From Eudorina sp. 2006-703-Eu-15 (lineage: Eukaryota > Chlorophyta > Chlorophyceae > Chlamydomonadales > Volvocaceae), in contig BDSI01000114.1 of assembly GCA_003117195.1 (NCBI GenBank), positions 200,176 to 264,175 on the forward strand: a DNA stretch of 64,000 nt. Reading direction: 5' to 3'. The translations under genes were made by a program, and so were the position numbers. Under the pieces are notes generated by a model. It did no database searches. It was not told where the DNA came from and saw only the letters and a list, made by a program, of their open reading frames with translations. Position 1 is the first letter of the stretch, and the number at the start of each line of letters is the position of its first letter. Shown here piece by piece: positions 1 through 10,700 of the stretch.

Positions 1-940
1 TGGTCTGATTTGCTGGTCCGGAGCCATGTATGACCAGGTGCCTGCGCGGCTGGTCGGTCCGTTGATCGTGTATAGTTTAGTGCGTTCGGTCATCAATTAG
101 GTGGGCCGGTAGGCAGGTAGACTGAGGTCATGATCTGCTCAAGGATTTGAGACTGGAAACAGGTCGGGAAACGGTTACCACGTCGGGGGCGCATGGGAAA
201 GTGGTTTGTTGGGGAACATGTTGTAGTGTTGGTAGATAGTGGTGGGGATGGGGATGGTTGCAGTAGTGGTTTGCTTCGTGCGAGTACCGCAGAGGGGTTG
301 TATGTCTGCACGCGGCGGTGCATGGCGTTGTGCCAAACGAATGTGGCGAGGCTGTGAGAGGCTACATTGCGGTACGGGATACCGTGTCGGGGGCTGCACC
401 TTACGTACCCTGCGCAAACACGCCACGGACCCGATTGACCTGAGAGAGGGTGAGCTGCAGGCGGCACGTAAAGCATGTGCAGACCGTTTTAATGTTATTT
501 CTGAACTCGGGTTCAACAATCATCACTCGGGCGGGCTTGCGGTTTTCTTTTCTGAACACATAAACCTCTTAACACATCAAGAAGGGAGCTGCGGATGAGC
601 TAGGGAGGGGGATGGCCGCCGCCGGAGCCGACACCCTGAAGCAGCACCCGTGCGGCCCTCTGCGCATCAGCGAGAGTCCTTCCCTTGACTTCCCGTTGTC
701 TTTCCTCCTCCATCTGCCACGTCCTCCTCCTCCCTGCTCATGCGGCATTCCCCATCCTCGGGACGCATTCACTACTGATGTACTGAAGGACCCAACCCGC
801 GGAGGAGCGGAACGCATGCGGGGCAGAGCAGAGCACCTGAGGGGCTGCGGAGACTCCGCCACCATGGCCCCCTCCACAACCCCCTTGCTTGCTACGGGTG
901 TACCCTACGTCTGCTGCACCCTTCTCCTGACCTCCTCTGA
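1..940. other. no gene recognised (upstream flank or introns)
   Basis: No stretch here resembles a known protein, and the open frames are short and of mixed composition. Because the next feature starts without a convincing ATG, some upstream exons of that gene may lie here, but I cannot place them. The stretch 690-730 is pyrimidine-rich. Confidence 0.4.
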
Positions 941-1288
941 CACCCTGAGGCAAGCCCCCCTGGCCTTATCGTGGACACCTGGGACGTGCACCCAGGCTTG
1001 CTGGTGGACTTTGACGACCAGGAGCGACCAGTTGTTTTCAATATCTCGTCCGCGAGCTGCGCCATCCCTGTCCACTTCTTCAAAACCTGCCTAGGCGTGG
1101 ACGGCAAGCCGCCACTGCAGCTTGGGCAGGTGTACGACCCGTATTCTCAGGTACTAGCGCTTCGGTTCTGCGCCACAGTGAGCTCCAAGAGTGTGGCGAC
1201 CAGCGACGGCAACGTTGCGGTCCTGGAGGACGCCGCCGGCAACTGGGTGGGCCTGCAGGTCAATGACGTGATCCCGCCAGCAGAGTGA
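941..1288 (+). CDS. 3'-terminal exon of a protein with two DUF2283-like blocks (partial)
   Basis: The frame is open from 941 to a TGA at 1286-1288. It encodes two similar blocks: one around VHPGLLVDFDDQERPVV and one around YDPYSQVLALRF followed by GNVAVLEDAAGNWVGLQV. Both resemble the short beta-rich DUF2283 pattern (a YDxxxDxLYI-type strand, then a GxxVDxDxxGxxVGIEIL-type strand). DUF2283 is known mainly from prokaryotes and its function is unknown. There is no ATG in the right place, so this is probably the last exon of a spliced gene; the acceptor may lie near 954-957. The stop is followed by non-coding, repeat-bearing DNA. The family call rests on pattern memory alone. Confidence 0.45.
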   Translation, partial: HPEASPPGLIVDTWDVHPGLLVDFDDQERPVVFNISSASCAIPVHFFKTCLGVDGKPPLQLGQVYDPYSQVLALRFCATVSSKSVATSDGNVAVLEDAAGNWVGLQVNDVIPPAE

Positions 1289-1371
1289 AACCTTTGCATC
1301 CCGGCAGGCGGCATTGAGGTGCCGGGCCTGCGGCATGCACAGTCGCGAGGCGAGCGGGGTCTTGGGAGCGA

Positions 1372-1530
1372 TGGCAGGACGGCACAACAGAGACCCCCGT
1401 CAAAGCACACTAAGCTTCACCGCATCCGGATTAATGCGGACTATAAGACACCTCTCTTCTAGTCCGAAGCGTAGTCAGTGTGCTTTGACGGGGGTGTCTG
1501 TTGTGCGCTTGTGCCGTCCGGCTATTTCGG
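1372..1530. repeat. MITE-like long inverted repeat (hairpin element)
   Basis: The left arm (about 1375-1413) and the right arm (about 1478-1526) are inverted copies. A 29-base block containing ACCCCCGTCAAAGCACACT on the left matches its complement on the right with one mismatch. Outside it, a GGACGGCAC segment also matches its complement near 1512-1524, but the left arm lacks about 8 bases. The loop is about 65 bases and holds a small secondary stem (CCGCAT/ATGCGG). A non-autonomous DNA element or fold-back element fits; no coding capacity. Confidence 0.7.
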
Positions 1531-2889
1531 TGTGCCGTATATGTTGACGGCATCTCGCAACGGCCGCTGCATCCGTCCCGAAGATTTCGCCTCCATGACG
1601 GCAGCCTAGACACACAACCCCGCCCGGGCGTTGAGTAGTAGTGGGCCGACGTCGGCGCCTTTGATAGGGTTGGGCGGTTTTTTCGGCCCGGTGGGACCGT
1701 ACGGGCAGGCCCCCCGTTGCCCTCCAGGACTACGGACCACCGCCGGAGACGTGAGCCCGCCTTGGTTGGGGTGGTGGTTCGCTAATAGGGGCGCCCTGGT
1801 GGCTAACTCGCCCTGAGCGGGCTTTATCCCTGCTGAAGTTGGTTCTCAGGAACGGGGTGGTTCCCTGGTAGTGTGGGCACGCGGTTTTCGGTGCACTTGG
1901 GGAGCCTGTCCGGAGCGTCATGGTGGCGTTAGTTCGTTTGTGCTAGTGCTATGGTGAGGAAGCATCGGCTGTCACCGATGACCCGCTGTAACATCCTTAA
2001 CTTAAAAAACCCCGCCGACTTGGCCGCAGATGAAGGGTTCGTGTGTCGTTGCAACGACTTTCTAGGCCATGGAAGAGACAGAATCAGAGATTGGCACTGT
2101 GTGTTGGACTGCGGGATTTCTGAAAACGTCTGGGTGCTTTTGAAGTTGTGTGGTTACAGCGTTCGGGGCCCCTCCATGGTCCCCTGAAATGCGGGTGCTA
2201 CAACGCCGCCTCTGCCTCCGCCATCACCATCGCCGCCGTCGCCCCCGCCGCACTCCACGCTGCTCCACGCTTGACAAAATTTGAACGTCGCGCCAATCGG
2301 CAAGGGCGCCGCGAATCTACGCTGGGGAAACGGTGGTAAGCCCGTACTTTGCTCTCTGGCAAAACTGCAATTCATGCTCGTGTAGCTTTCCGGCTCGGAG
2401 GAGGACACGCTCGGCAGCAACCGCACGACACCACACCACACCCTGTCGCGTATACGACGCGACACCTCCAAGCAAGCCAAGGTGTACGTACGGACTGGAT
2501 GCAATGACGTCAATGCTCAACCCCTTTGCTCCTCTGTTCTTACGGTGAGCGACATCAAACAGCAGCAGCAGCAGCTCCCCGCTATTCAAACAGCGCCTGG
2601 GCACCCGGCCACGATTCTCGTCAGAGGCTCCCGGGCGCCCCAACAACGCTCCTCAGAAGTAACATAAAATCTTCCGGATGCTGCGGTCTGTGGCTTCACA
2701 CCTCCACACACAAACAACGCGGACAAGCAAACTAAACAACCCACGTTGCCTTTCCTCCGTCAATGCCCATGCATGTGCTCAATCTGGTCATTTTTCAATT
2801 CGCTTCGGTGCACTCGTTTCTTCGTAAAGGGCCCCGCGGTCAAATCATATTCTGAGGACCAACGCAATCTCCGGGAGCGCGCATCCTTT
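1529..2889. other. convergent intergenic region, no gene seen
   Basis: This lies between the 3' end of the DUF2283 gene (+) and the 3' end of the HAD phosphatase (-). It holds one dispersed-element copy (1955-2005), a short CAG run (2560-2574) and otherwise unremarkable sequence. A reverse-strand TGTAA near 2148-2153 could be an algal-type polyadenylation signal for the phosphatase gene, but it lies about 740 bases past the stop. Confidence 0.5.
1955..2005 (+). repeat. dispersed short element, copy 1 (CACCGATGACCC family)
   Basis: Contains CGGCTGTCACCGATGACCC followed directly by GCTGTAACATCCTTAA. Compared with the copies at 38853 and 57384 it lacks the roughly 10 bases between these two blocks. 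Probably the 3' end of a truncated mobile element. Confidence 0.6.
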
Positions 2890-5800
2890 TCAACCACCGC
2901 CGGTAACCGCCAATGCGGAGGGCCACGGCCCGGCGGCCAACCCGGACTGCCTCCCGGAGCCCGACCCTGGCTGAACCTGCGCCTGCGAGGCCGCCTGCTG
3001 CAGCAGCGGCTGCTGCTGCTGCTGCTGATACTGCTGCTGCTGTGGTGCTTGCGCAGGCAGCTGCTCTTGCTCTTGCGTCTGCTGCCGCCTTTCCTGCTCC
3101 TCCTCCTCCTGCTCCCCGCGCCGCTCTTGGCCCTCCCACCAGGCGGGCAGGTCCGCCACCGAGCGGAGCACCCCGTCCGGCCGTACCCCCACGCTGAGAT
3201 CCCGCTCCCGGAACTTGCCCGTGCGGACCAGCACACCGCGGAGGCCGGCGGCCTGCGCCCCCGCCACGTCCCCCTTGACGTCGTCACCGATCATGACCAC
3301 CTGGGGCCAGTAGAGTGGCGGCAGTGCGGCCATGCGGGCGCCGGAAATCGATAGATGCAGTTGAAGGGGAGCAGAGGACGCGGGAGCAGAGGACGCGGGA
3401 GCAGAGGACGCGGGAGCAGAGGACGCGGGAGCAGAGGACGCGGGAGCAGAGGACGCGGGAGCAGAGGACGCGGGAGTTCAGCCGGCGGGAGTGGTGGGCT
3501 TTGTTATAGATTTGATCCACGCCAACCCGGTTCCCGTACGTGCAGGTGGGGCATGACGTAAGGGCGCTTCCCGTTCCGGTTCCACAGTCGTGTAATCCCA
3601 GTAGTTCGGTGAGCCAGGGGGAGTGAACCTGGCCGCAGCGGCATCCCGTGAACCCGGCTTCGGTTGATGCCTGGCTTCTGGGTACCGTGCACCTGGGTTT
3701 GGGTTCTGGACATCTGAGCGACCCATGGGTTCGTCAGGGCCCGGCCCCGGGTCGACTCACCTCCTCGGGCAGCAGGCCCAGGCTTTGCGCGGCGAGGCGG
3801 AAGATGAGCGGGTCGGGCTTCCCCAGCACCATCTGTTGTCCGGGCATCCAGGCAGGCAGAAGGCGGCAGGGCATCCAGGCAGGCAGAAGGCGGCAGGGCA
3901 TCCAGGCAGGCAGAAGGCGGCGGCGGTAGGGGGAGGAAAGTCAAGGCTATCAAGGCAGACAGGATGTGAGGAGGGAGTGGACCAGTGGAGCTTGCGAAAG
4001 GAGGGAACGAAAGGCCAAAGGGGAAGTGATTGGGAGGGATGCGAGGGGACACGGCATTGGCGGCGGCGGGCCGGCGGGGCGGGGCCCAACAGGGCAAGGT
4101 AAGGGGGCCCCAGGAGCGGAGGCTGTGGCGGCCGACTACCGCTGAGCTGTCGTGTATTGTAACTTTGAAACATTGGAAGGTATGGCACGGCACGGTACGA
4201 TACAGTACGGCACGGCACGCGCCCAACCAAAACTCTCTCACCGCCTTGATGTCGGCGGCAAACTCGATGGCGGCGGTGAAGGGGCCCACGTCGATGCTGT
4301 ACCCGTCGGTGTCCTTGTAGTACCTGCAACCGGTACAGCCGCATGCCGTACACGGCACGGCAGTGTAGGTCAACAGAGAAAGGAGAGGCGACACAGCGGA
4401 AAAGAGAGAGAGAGCGGAAGATATAGAGCAAGAGAGAAACAGAAAGAGAGAGGGCGGGCGGACAGCGAGGAAAGGAGGGAGGGAGAGAGAGGGTCTGCGC
4501 GGCAGGCGCTGTTCAGGGCTCGAGCCTCTACACCTGTAAATTCGCAATCCCGAAGCTCATCGTCAACCGCCAACCGCCAACCGATGCTGCCGCACCCACC
4601 CCCAGACGCCACGCAGAGGTGCACCCCCATATGCTGCGCAATGACGCACCCAGAACACAGCCCTCACTCTCACCGTGCCTTGCCCAGCGAGATCAGGCTG
4701 AAGGACCCCACGGGCCCAGCAGGAAGCCCCGCGGAGGCGGCGCCGTCACCGACCGACGCCAGCGGCGACGCGCACGGGGTCGGCCGCGGGGAGCCCACCT
4801 GCTGCTGCTGCTGGTTGGGTCCCAGGTGCGGCAGTTGCACCTGGCAGTCGTGTCCCGCGCCCCCGGCCCCGGCCTCGGCCCCGCCCGTGGCCCCGCCCGT
4901 GGCCCCGTCCGTGGCCGTGCTCGACCCCGCGCCCGTCGTAATGTCCCATGTGGCCAGTATGTCCAGGCTCCGCAGCTGCACCTCATCCAGGCTGCTCATC
5001 CCGATGGCCTCCGCCCGCATCTGACCCTCCATCACCAGCCTGTGTGACCGTACGGAAACAGTACGGAAGCAGTACGGAAATCGTACAGAAGGACAATCCT
5101 GGATCGACATCGATGGCGCAGACATCCGGGGAGGAGGGCCTTGACGCAGGAGCTTCGTCAGCACTGCATCGCCGCCGTACCATGCGGGCCGATGGACAAG
5201 AAGTCAAGAACTCAAACCCATCGAGCGACGCAGGGTCAAGCCAACTCTTGGCTTCTGACACTCCGCACGGTACGACATACCTTACCCGCACGCCGGCTTT
5301 GGCCAAGACACGTCAAATCACCCTTCCACAGCTTCATTGGGCGCCGCGCAAGCCGGCGAGGAGTTGTGCAGGCGTACGACCCGTGCAGGACCCGTACAAG
5401 GCCTGAGACCTCGTGTCGAGGTGGCCCGTGGCCACCTTGCACGCCGACACGACCCATGGGTCAGCCGCAAGCCCGCACACCTGAACGCGCGGTTGAGCTC
5501 TCTGTAGTTCCAGTCCAACCCCATGTCGCCGATGACCACCGCGCCCGCGCCCGACTCCGCCGTCGGGTGCAGGAGGGGGATGCCCTCGAACTCAGCGGTC
5601 AGGTCGGGGGCCACGAAGAGAGCCGCCGGCCCTGTGTGTACGGCAGTGCACACGGCAGTGCGTCACGGCGCCCCGCGCACCATAGGGAGGAGGTCGTTGA
5701 CTCGTTGTGAAGAAGCCGCAGGGCGCCCCCTCCCGGGGTAGGCACGGCGCGTGGATTTACCTATGTTGACTTAGTCAGTGTTGCTGATGCTGACCCCTGC

Positions 5801-6708
5801 GCTCCACAGTGCCAACAGTCCACGAAAATTCCCCGAAAGGTTTCAATTTATCGCGCCGGCGTTGCGGAGGCTGTTGCTGTCTGTTACCATATTTGGTTGT
5901 AGGGTGTTGCGAGCACCCTTAAAGGCAGCCGCACGGACGGCAAAGAGGTGCTCCTTGACATTCGCACTAATACGGTACGAACAAAAGCAGAAACGCCGTA
6001 CGCTCGTACCCGAACCGTGGATCCGCAGCCAGTCGGCGGCCAGCTTCGCTGGACTGACGATGTCATCGGAGGTGCTGGGGATGCCCATGGCGCGGAGCCT
6101 CTGGGCGAGGCCTGGCGATTTGGGTTCGGGGAGCGGTCAACGCCAGGTCAACGGCATCGTCGAATGCGCTAGGGTTTTTTCCACAAATTGTTGACTTGTC
6201 GAGCGAAAACTCACATCCGTGCTGGTACCGGAAACCAATGGATGCGAATGCTCACCTTCACGGTTTTTGGTGCTCGTGTTTGTAACGAAGAGCAGGGGCA
6301 CTTGGCGGTCCCGGAAGTAGGTGATGGTTTCCACCGCGCCCGGGATCACCTGGCGAGGCGCGTTTGCGTGTTGGTGAGACAAGGATGTTGCGATAACTAT
6401 CTCGGTGCTTCTTGGCGCCAGCCGTCTAGGGCAAGATATAAGCTTGGTTTTCGGTTTCGTGCCACCAAAAGTCATCAGCGGACGCTGGCGCCACTAGGTG
6501 GCCTTGCCGACCGACTCCCGCGCTTCGGCGGCTCGTACGGCTCTTTCGGAAACTTCCGCGACCGGCAGCAAGCTTTACTTACCGTCTTGGTTCCACTTTC
6601 GTACATGACGCCATCAAGGTCACACAAGACGCCCTTCAGAGCGTTGGTAATGACACACGCGCGCCTGCAAATGGAAATACGCGAGAGTTGGCTCGGCCCA
6701 ACGGACAT
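2890..6708 (-). CDS. HDHD2-like HAD-superfamily phosphatase (type IIA cap), 8 exons
   Basis: Exons on the complement: 6708-6583, 6349-6256, 6111-6010, 5631-5481, 5039-4674, 4323-4242, 3832-3761, 3300-2890. They total 1404 nt (467 aa), and every junction keeps frame with GT-AG ends. All HAD motifs are present: motif I CDLDGVMY (Asp30, Asp32), motif II LFVTNTSTKN, the motif III Lys in VLGKPDP (about 312), and motif IV MIGDDVKGD (about 336). The order and spacing match HDHD2 and 4-nitrophenylphosphatase/phosphoglycolate-phosphatase-type enzymes, so a soluble Mg-dependent phosphomonoesterase is expected; substrate unknown. Two additions stand out: about 100 residues of Ala/Gly/Gln-rich sequence (about 166-270) inside the cap region, just before RYYKDTDGY, and a Glu/Gln-rich tail after about residue 380. 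An in-frame ATG at 6741 would add 11 residues. Confidence 0.88.
3371..3475. repeat. 15-bp minisatellite, 7 copies
   Basis: Seven perfect copies of GCAGAGGACGCGGGA lie in the last intron of the HAD phosphatase gene. The period is a multiple of three, so several frames stay open across it by chance. Confidence 0.95.
3844..3924. repeat. 27-bp minisatellite, 3 copies
   Basis: Three tandem copies of a 27-base unit starting GCATCCAGGCAGGCAGAAGG, in the intron just upstream (on the complement) of the exon carrying the catalytic Lys of the HAD phosphatase. Confidence 0.95.
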
Positions 6709-7769
6709 GCTGACATGGCGAGCTCCGATACGCCGATGCAAAATATTTCAAATGAATGAAAACTAGCGGCTTTTGCAACACCCGATGCGCTGGCAGTATT
6801 AGTGCAGTTGGCCCTGGGCTGGTCACGAGAACCCAGCATTTGACCTCCTTTAAACATAAGTGTTCCGTAGGGCACAAAACAAAAAAGGACTGAGAAGGTA
6901 CCTGTGATTGAGCTCCTGCGTGCGCCAGACTGGGAGTTGACGTCCATGCCTTCCGTGCTGCACGCCTCCGCAGTGCCTTGGCCATGGAACTCTAGTGCGT
7001 CCCCCGATGCAAGTATTGTGAGACATCGTTTCGCCAGTTGGCGACGCGTAAGGCTAATTCGTGCGTAAGCTGACGGTGCCACTTTGGAACTACGGTCTTA
7101 CTGAGCAAGCAACGTCGGCGGTCAATCCTGTGGCTTGAGGGTAGTTGGGATACGCATCTGAGGACGCATTGCAATAAAGAGCTGCGTGTGCAACTTGTGC
7201 AAATCGTTCGTTGTGAACTGGTTTCGGAGGGCATTCATCGTCACATGGGGCGACTTCATTCTCGTACATTCACGTCCTTGCCAACCAATACGCATCATGT
7301 GCACCAGCTTACCCATTCATGTATTCATTTCACCGACTTGCTTACCCATTCATTTATTCATCGAGAAAACCTTAGGGATTTGACACCCAGGTCACTGGGG
7401 AATGGCCCTGGGAACAGTGCGGCCCTTCAACTTGGGGATCGCACTCGGTTCCGAACCCGCGTCTAGCCGAAACGAATTAGAGGAAATGATAAATTGGGTG
7501 CCGTCGGGTTCCCTTCAGAACGCACCAAAGGACTTCACCGATTTGTAGCCCCGAGCAAGTTACTCCTGTTATCTGAAAATGATATGTTTCCATGACCGCT
7601 GCGCCCTCGATGCATCGCAGCCCCACTGCGCACATACTGCTCATGCGCATGCGCGCGGGCCTCAGTCCGTCTCGAGCCTAATGGCCGTACACAGCACTCA
7701 CATAGGCCTTACGCCCCCCACTCCCCACTTCGTAAAGTCATGCCGGTCAATGCTGCAACGATGCCGCCA
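6709..7769. other. intergenic, no gene seen
   Basis: This is the gap between the phosphatase start (-) and the 3' end of the MTV1-like gene (-), so it should hold the phosphatase promoter and the MTV1-like 3' UTR and terminator. Short CATTCAT-type runs occur at 7311-7356. No conserved protein block, RNA gene or long inverted repeat was recognised. Confidence 0.4.
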
Positions 7770-10700
7770 TTACTTGAAATGGTCGCGAACAAAGTCAAAC
7801 GCACCTGCCCCGGCCTGCTGCTGCTGGTGCTGCTGTTGGGACTGATAAGGCTGCTGCCAGCCGCCGTACGCTTGACCAGGGACCTGTTGCTGCTGTTGCT
7901 GCTGCTGCGGCGGTGGCTTGTGCAGCTGACCGTTCGCCGGCGCTGAGCCGCCCAAGGCGCCGGTCGCCGAGCCCGGCAGCGGCATCCCCTGGCCCATGTA
8001 GCGGACCTGGCCTCCCGGACCCACCATCATGCCCCCAACGCCGCCTCCACCGGCACCGCCACCTCCGACGCCACCACCACCCAGCCCTGCGTCCGCCAAT
8101 CCTATGCCGTGTCCCACCCCTGGCCCAACGCCGCCAGAGGGAGCGCCCGCATACGCCCCCACGCCCATGCTCATCATGCCCACACCAGCCGCGCTGGGAC
8201 CTGGCTGCGAAACGCCAGCTCCAGTGCCGTACAACCCGCCAGCTCCAGTGCCGTACAACCCGGAGTTCGGCACCGACCACCCGGCCGGCCCTGGTCGTGT
8301 CGCGGGGACAGCGGCGGCTGACGGACCCATGTCCAACCCCATTCCCAGCATGTCCAAGCCGCCTTGGGTATCCGCCGGGTTTGAGGGAGCCGCAGGTCTC
8401 GAATGCGGCTGGGGATGGGGATGGGGAGGGGCCGGCGCGCTCATCCCAGCGGCAGCGGTGTACTGCAGCTGCACCCCAGCAGCTCCCATGCCCATGCCCA
8501 TGCCCATGCCCATGCCGCCCTGCAGCGGCGCCTGCGAGAAGACGGGTTTGGGGTTTGGGCACATGCAGGGTTGGGAGGCAGGTTTGAGGCGACCTTGCAT
8601 GCCCAAAATGTCTCTCAGCGTCTGTCCGGTAGCTCTAGGGTTGCGCTCTCGGCACAGCCACGAACACGGTGCAGCACAGAACGCGTGGGAGCATCTCTCT
8701 CGCCCAGAGCTTAATGGGACAGGAGGTGTGCAGCTACGAAGCGCTCCGCCAAGACGCGTCGAAGGTCACCATGACCTCCCGGGGACGATGCCGCACCGAA
8801 TCCATACCAACCATTCCAACGCTGCCCAACCCTATTACCGAGAAACACACACACGAACACGAAATCGTTAGGTACTTGTACTAATTCTGTGCCAGACGAC
8901 GCCGCATCACGCTAGCTGTTCCTTCGATTACTTCGACAGTTGCGCGACGTCGCGCTGGCGCTCGGCATCTGAAAGGACGTCATCTTGGACCTGACTACGA
9001 AAATTCACTGGTTCCTGTTATCATGGCCATCGGATTCTCATCTCGCGGATCAGTTCTCTTACACACACACAAAACACAACCCCTTCCATCCCACAACACA
9101 CATTCTGCCGCAACTTGCCTGCGACGGCGGCGCGACGCCAAAGCTGCCCTGCGGGTTGCCGTAGCCTTGGCCTGCGCCGGTACTCGTCGCTCCATACGCA
9201 TGGCCGCCGCCGCTGCCGTACACACCGTATGCGGTGCCGGTGCCGGCGCTCGGCGCCGGTGGTCTCGTCGCGCTACCGGAAAGGCTCATGTCCGCAAACA
9301 TATCGTCCAGCGGCGGGCGAGTCCCGGCGGCCGGCTGTACGGCTTGGGCGGCGGCCTGCGCCACCTGACCAGGCGGAGCCAACCCCCCAGCCGCTCCGGT
9401 CTGCGGTGCTGGACGCGGTGCGTACGGATGCTGATGCTGCTGGGGTTGCTGCTGATGCGGATGCGGGTGCAGAAATGGAGCCTGCTGTTGTTGATGGTGG
9501 TGCTGCTGCAGGGCTGGCGGCGGCCCGTACAATGCCTGTTGCTGCTGTTGCTGCTGCTGCTGCGGCGGCGGTGCGACCTCCAGGAAGTTCGTTCCGAAGG
9601 GGTCCACAGGCGGCCGGCCGGCTCCCGGCGCCACCGGCTGCTGCGCTGGCGGCGGGCCCTGGTGCTGCCAAGAAGGCTGCCCCGGGTAGGCCCCGGGGCC
9701 GCCGGGCGGTGGCTGCTGCTGCGGCTGGTTAGCAACAAAAGGGGCACACGGCGTCACATGGCCTCAAATACAGCTAAGCGCGGCGATGCCGTAGCCCAGG
9801 CGCGGGGCCCGGGCCACAGCAAGCCGTGCCGTGCGTTCTTCTCGAGCTCCGAACCGAAGCCCATGCAGTGCGTCACCAGCGCCCAGCATGCGGTCAACGT
9901 GCTGCAACGTGCGACGTGCAGCTCCCGGCCCCCCGACACACCTCTATGAGCCCCCGAGGGGATGGGAGACAAAGGTATGCCCCGGGATATGCCCCCGGAC
10001 TAGGGCCTACGTATCACCCTGACGCTCCCAGTGGGCACGTACCCGGCATGTACGGTGTGCACACGAAACCCGCCATGCAGCATGGACACACGGCCAGCCC
10101 AGTCACCCGTCAACCCACACACGCACACCATCGTGCGGCGGTCCCGATGTGGCGATAACGCATGTCGTACCTGCTGTTGCGGACCAGGGCCAGCAGGGAC
10201 AGCCAGCCCGCTGAACATGTCTTCAAGGCCCGCCCCAGCGCCGGACGCAGCCACGGACTGCTGCTGCTGCTGCGCCTGTGGCCATGCGTGCTGGTGCTGT
10301 TGGGGCTGTTGCTGCGGAGCGGCGCCCTGCCCCCCGTGCACTGGGCTGCCTGCAGACACGGGTAGGATAGATCAAACACAGTCCAAACACACACCGCATT
10401 ACTCGCTGACCGCTGGCCAGTAGCCTGATGAGGCCTACCACCCAACTGGCCTTCCGGCCCTCTGATAAGGCGTCCATCTCTAATCCGTGACTCGGAAGCA
10501 CGCCCTACTTTTACCGGGCTTCGCCACACCAATCCCCATGTTGGGGAGCTGAACAGGCTTCGGCCGCGTGAGGGCACACGCCCGCGCTCGGGCCGCCCCC
10601 GTCCGCTCGCCAGACAGCGCCAGAAGCACTGCGCCGCCGACGACCCCGAGTGTACATATGATTCATAAGGGCACCCAGCCGGCCCCGGTTAAAGCACACG

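Noticed and set aside
1630..1920. Small gene near 1.6-1.9 kb
   Set aside because: Open frames occur on both strands over the same bases, without conserved motifs or splice context.
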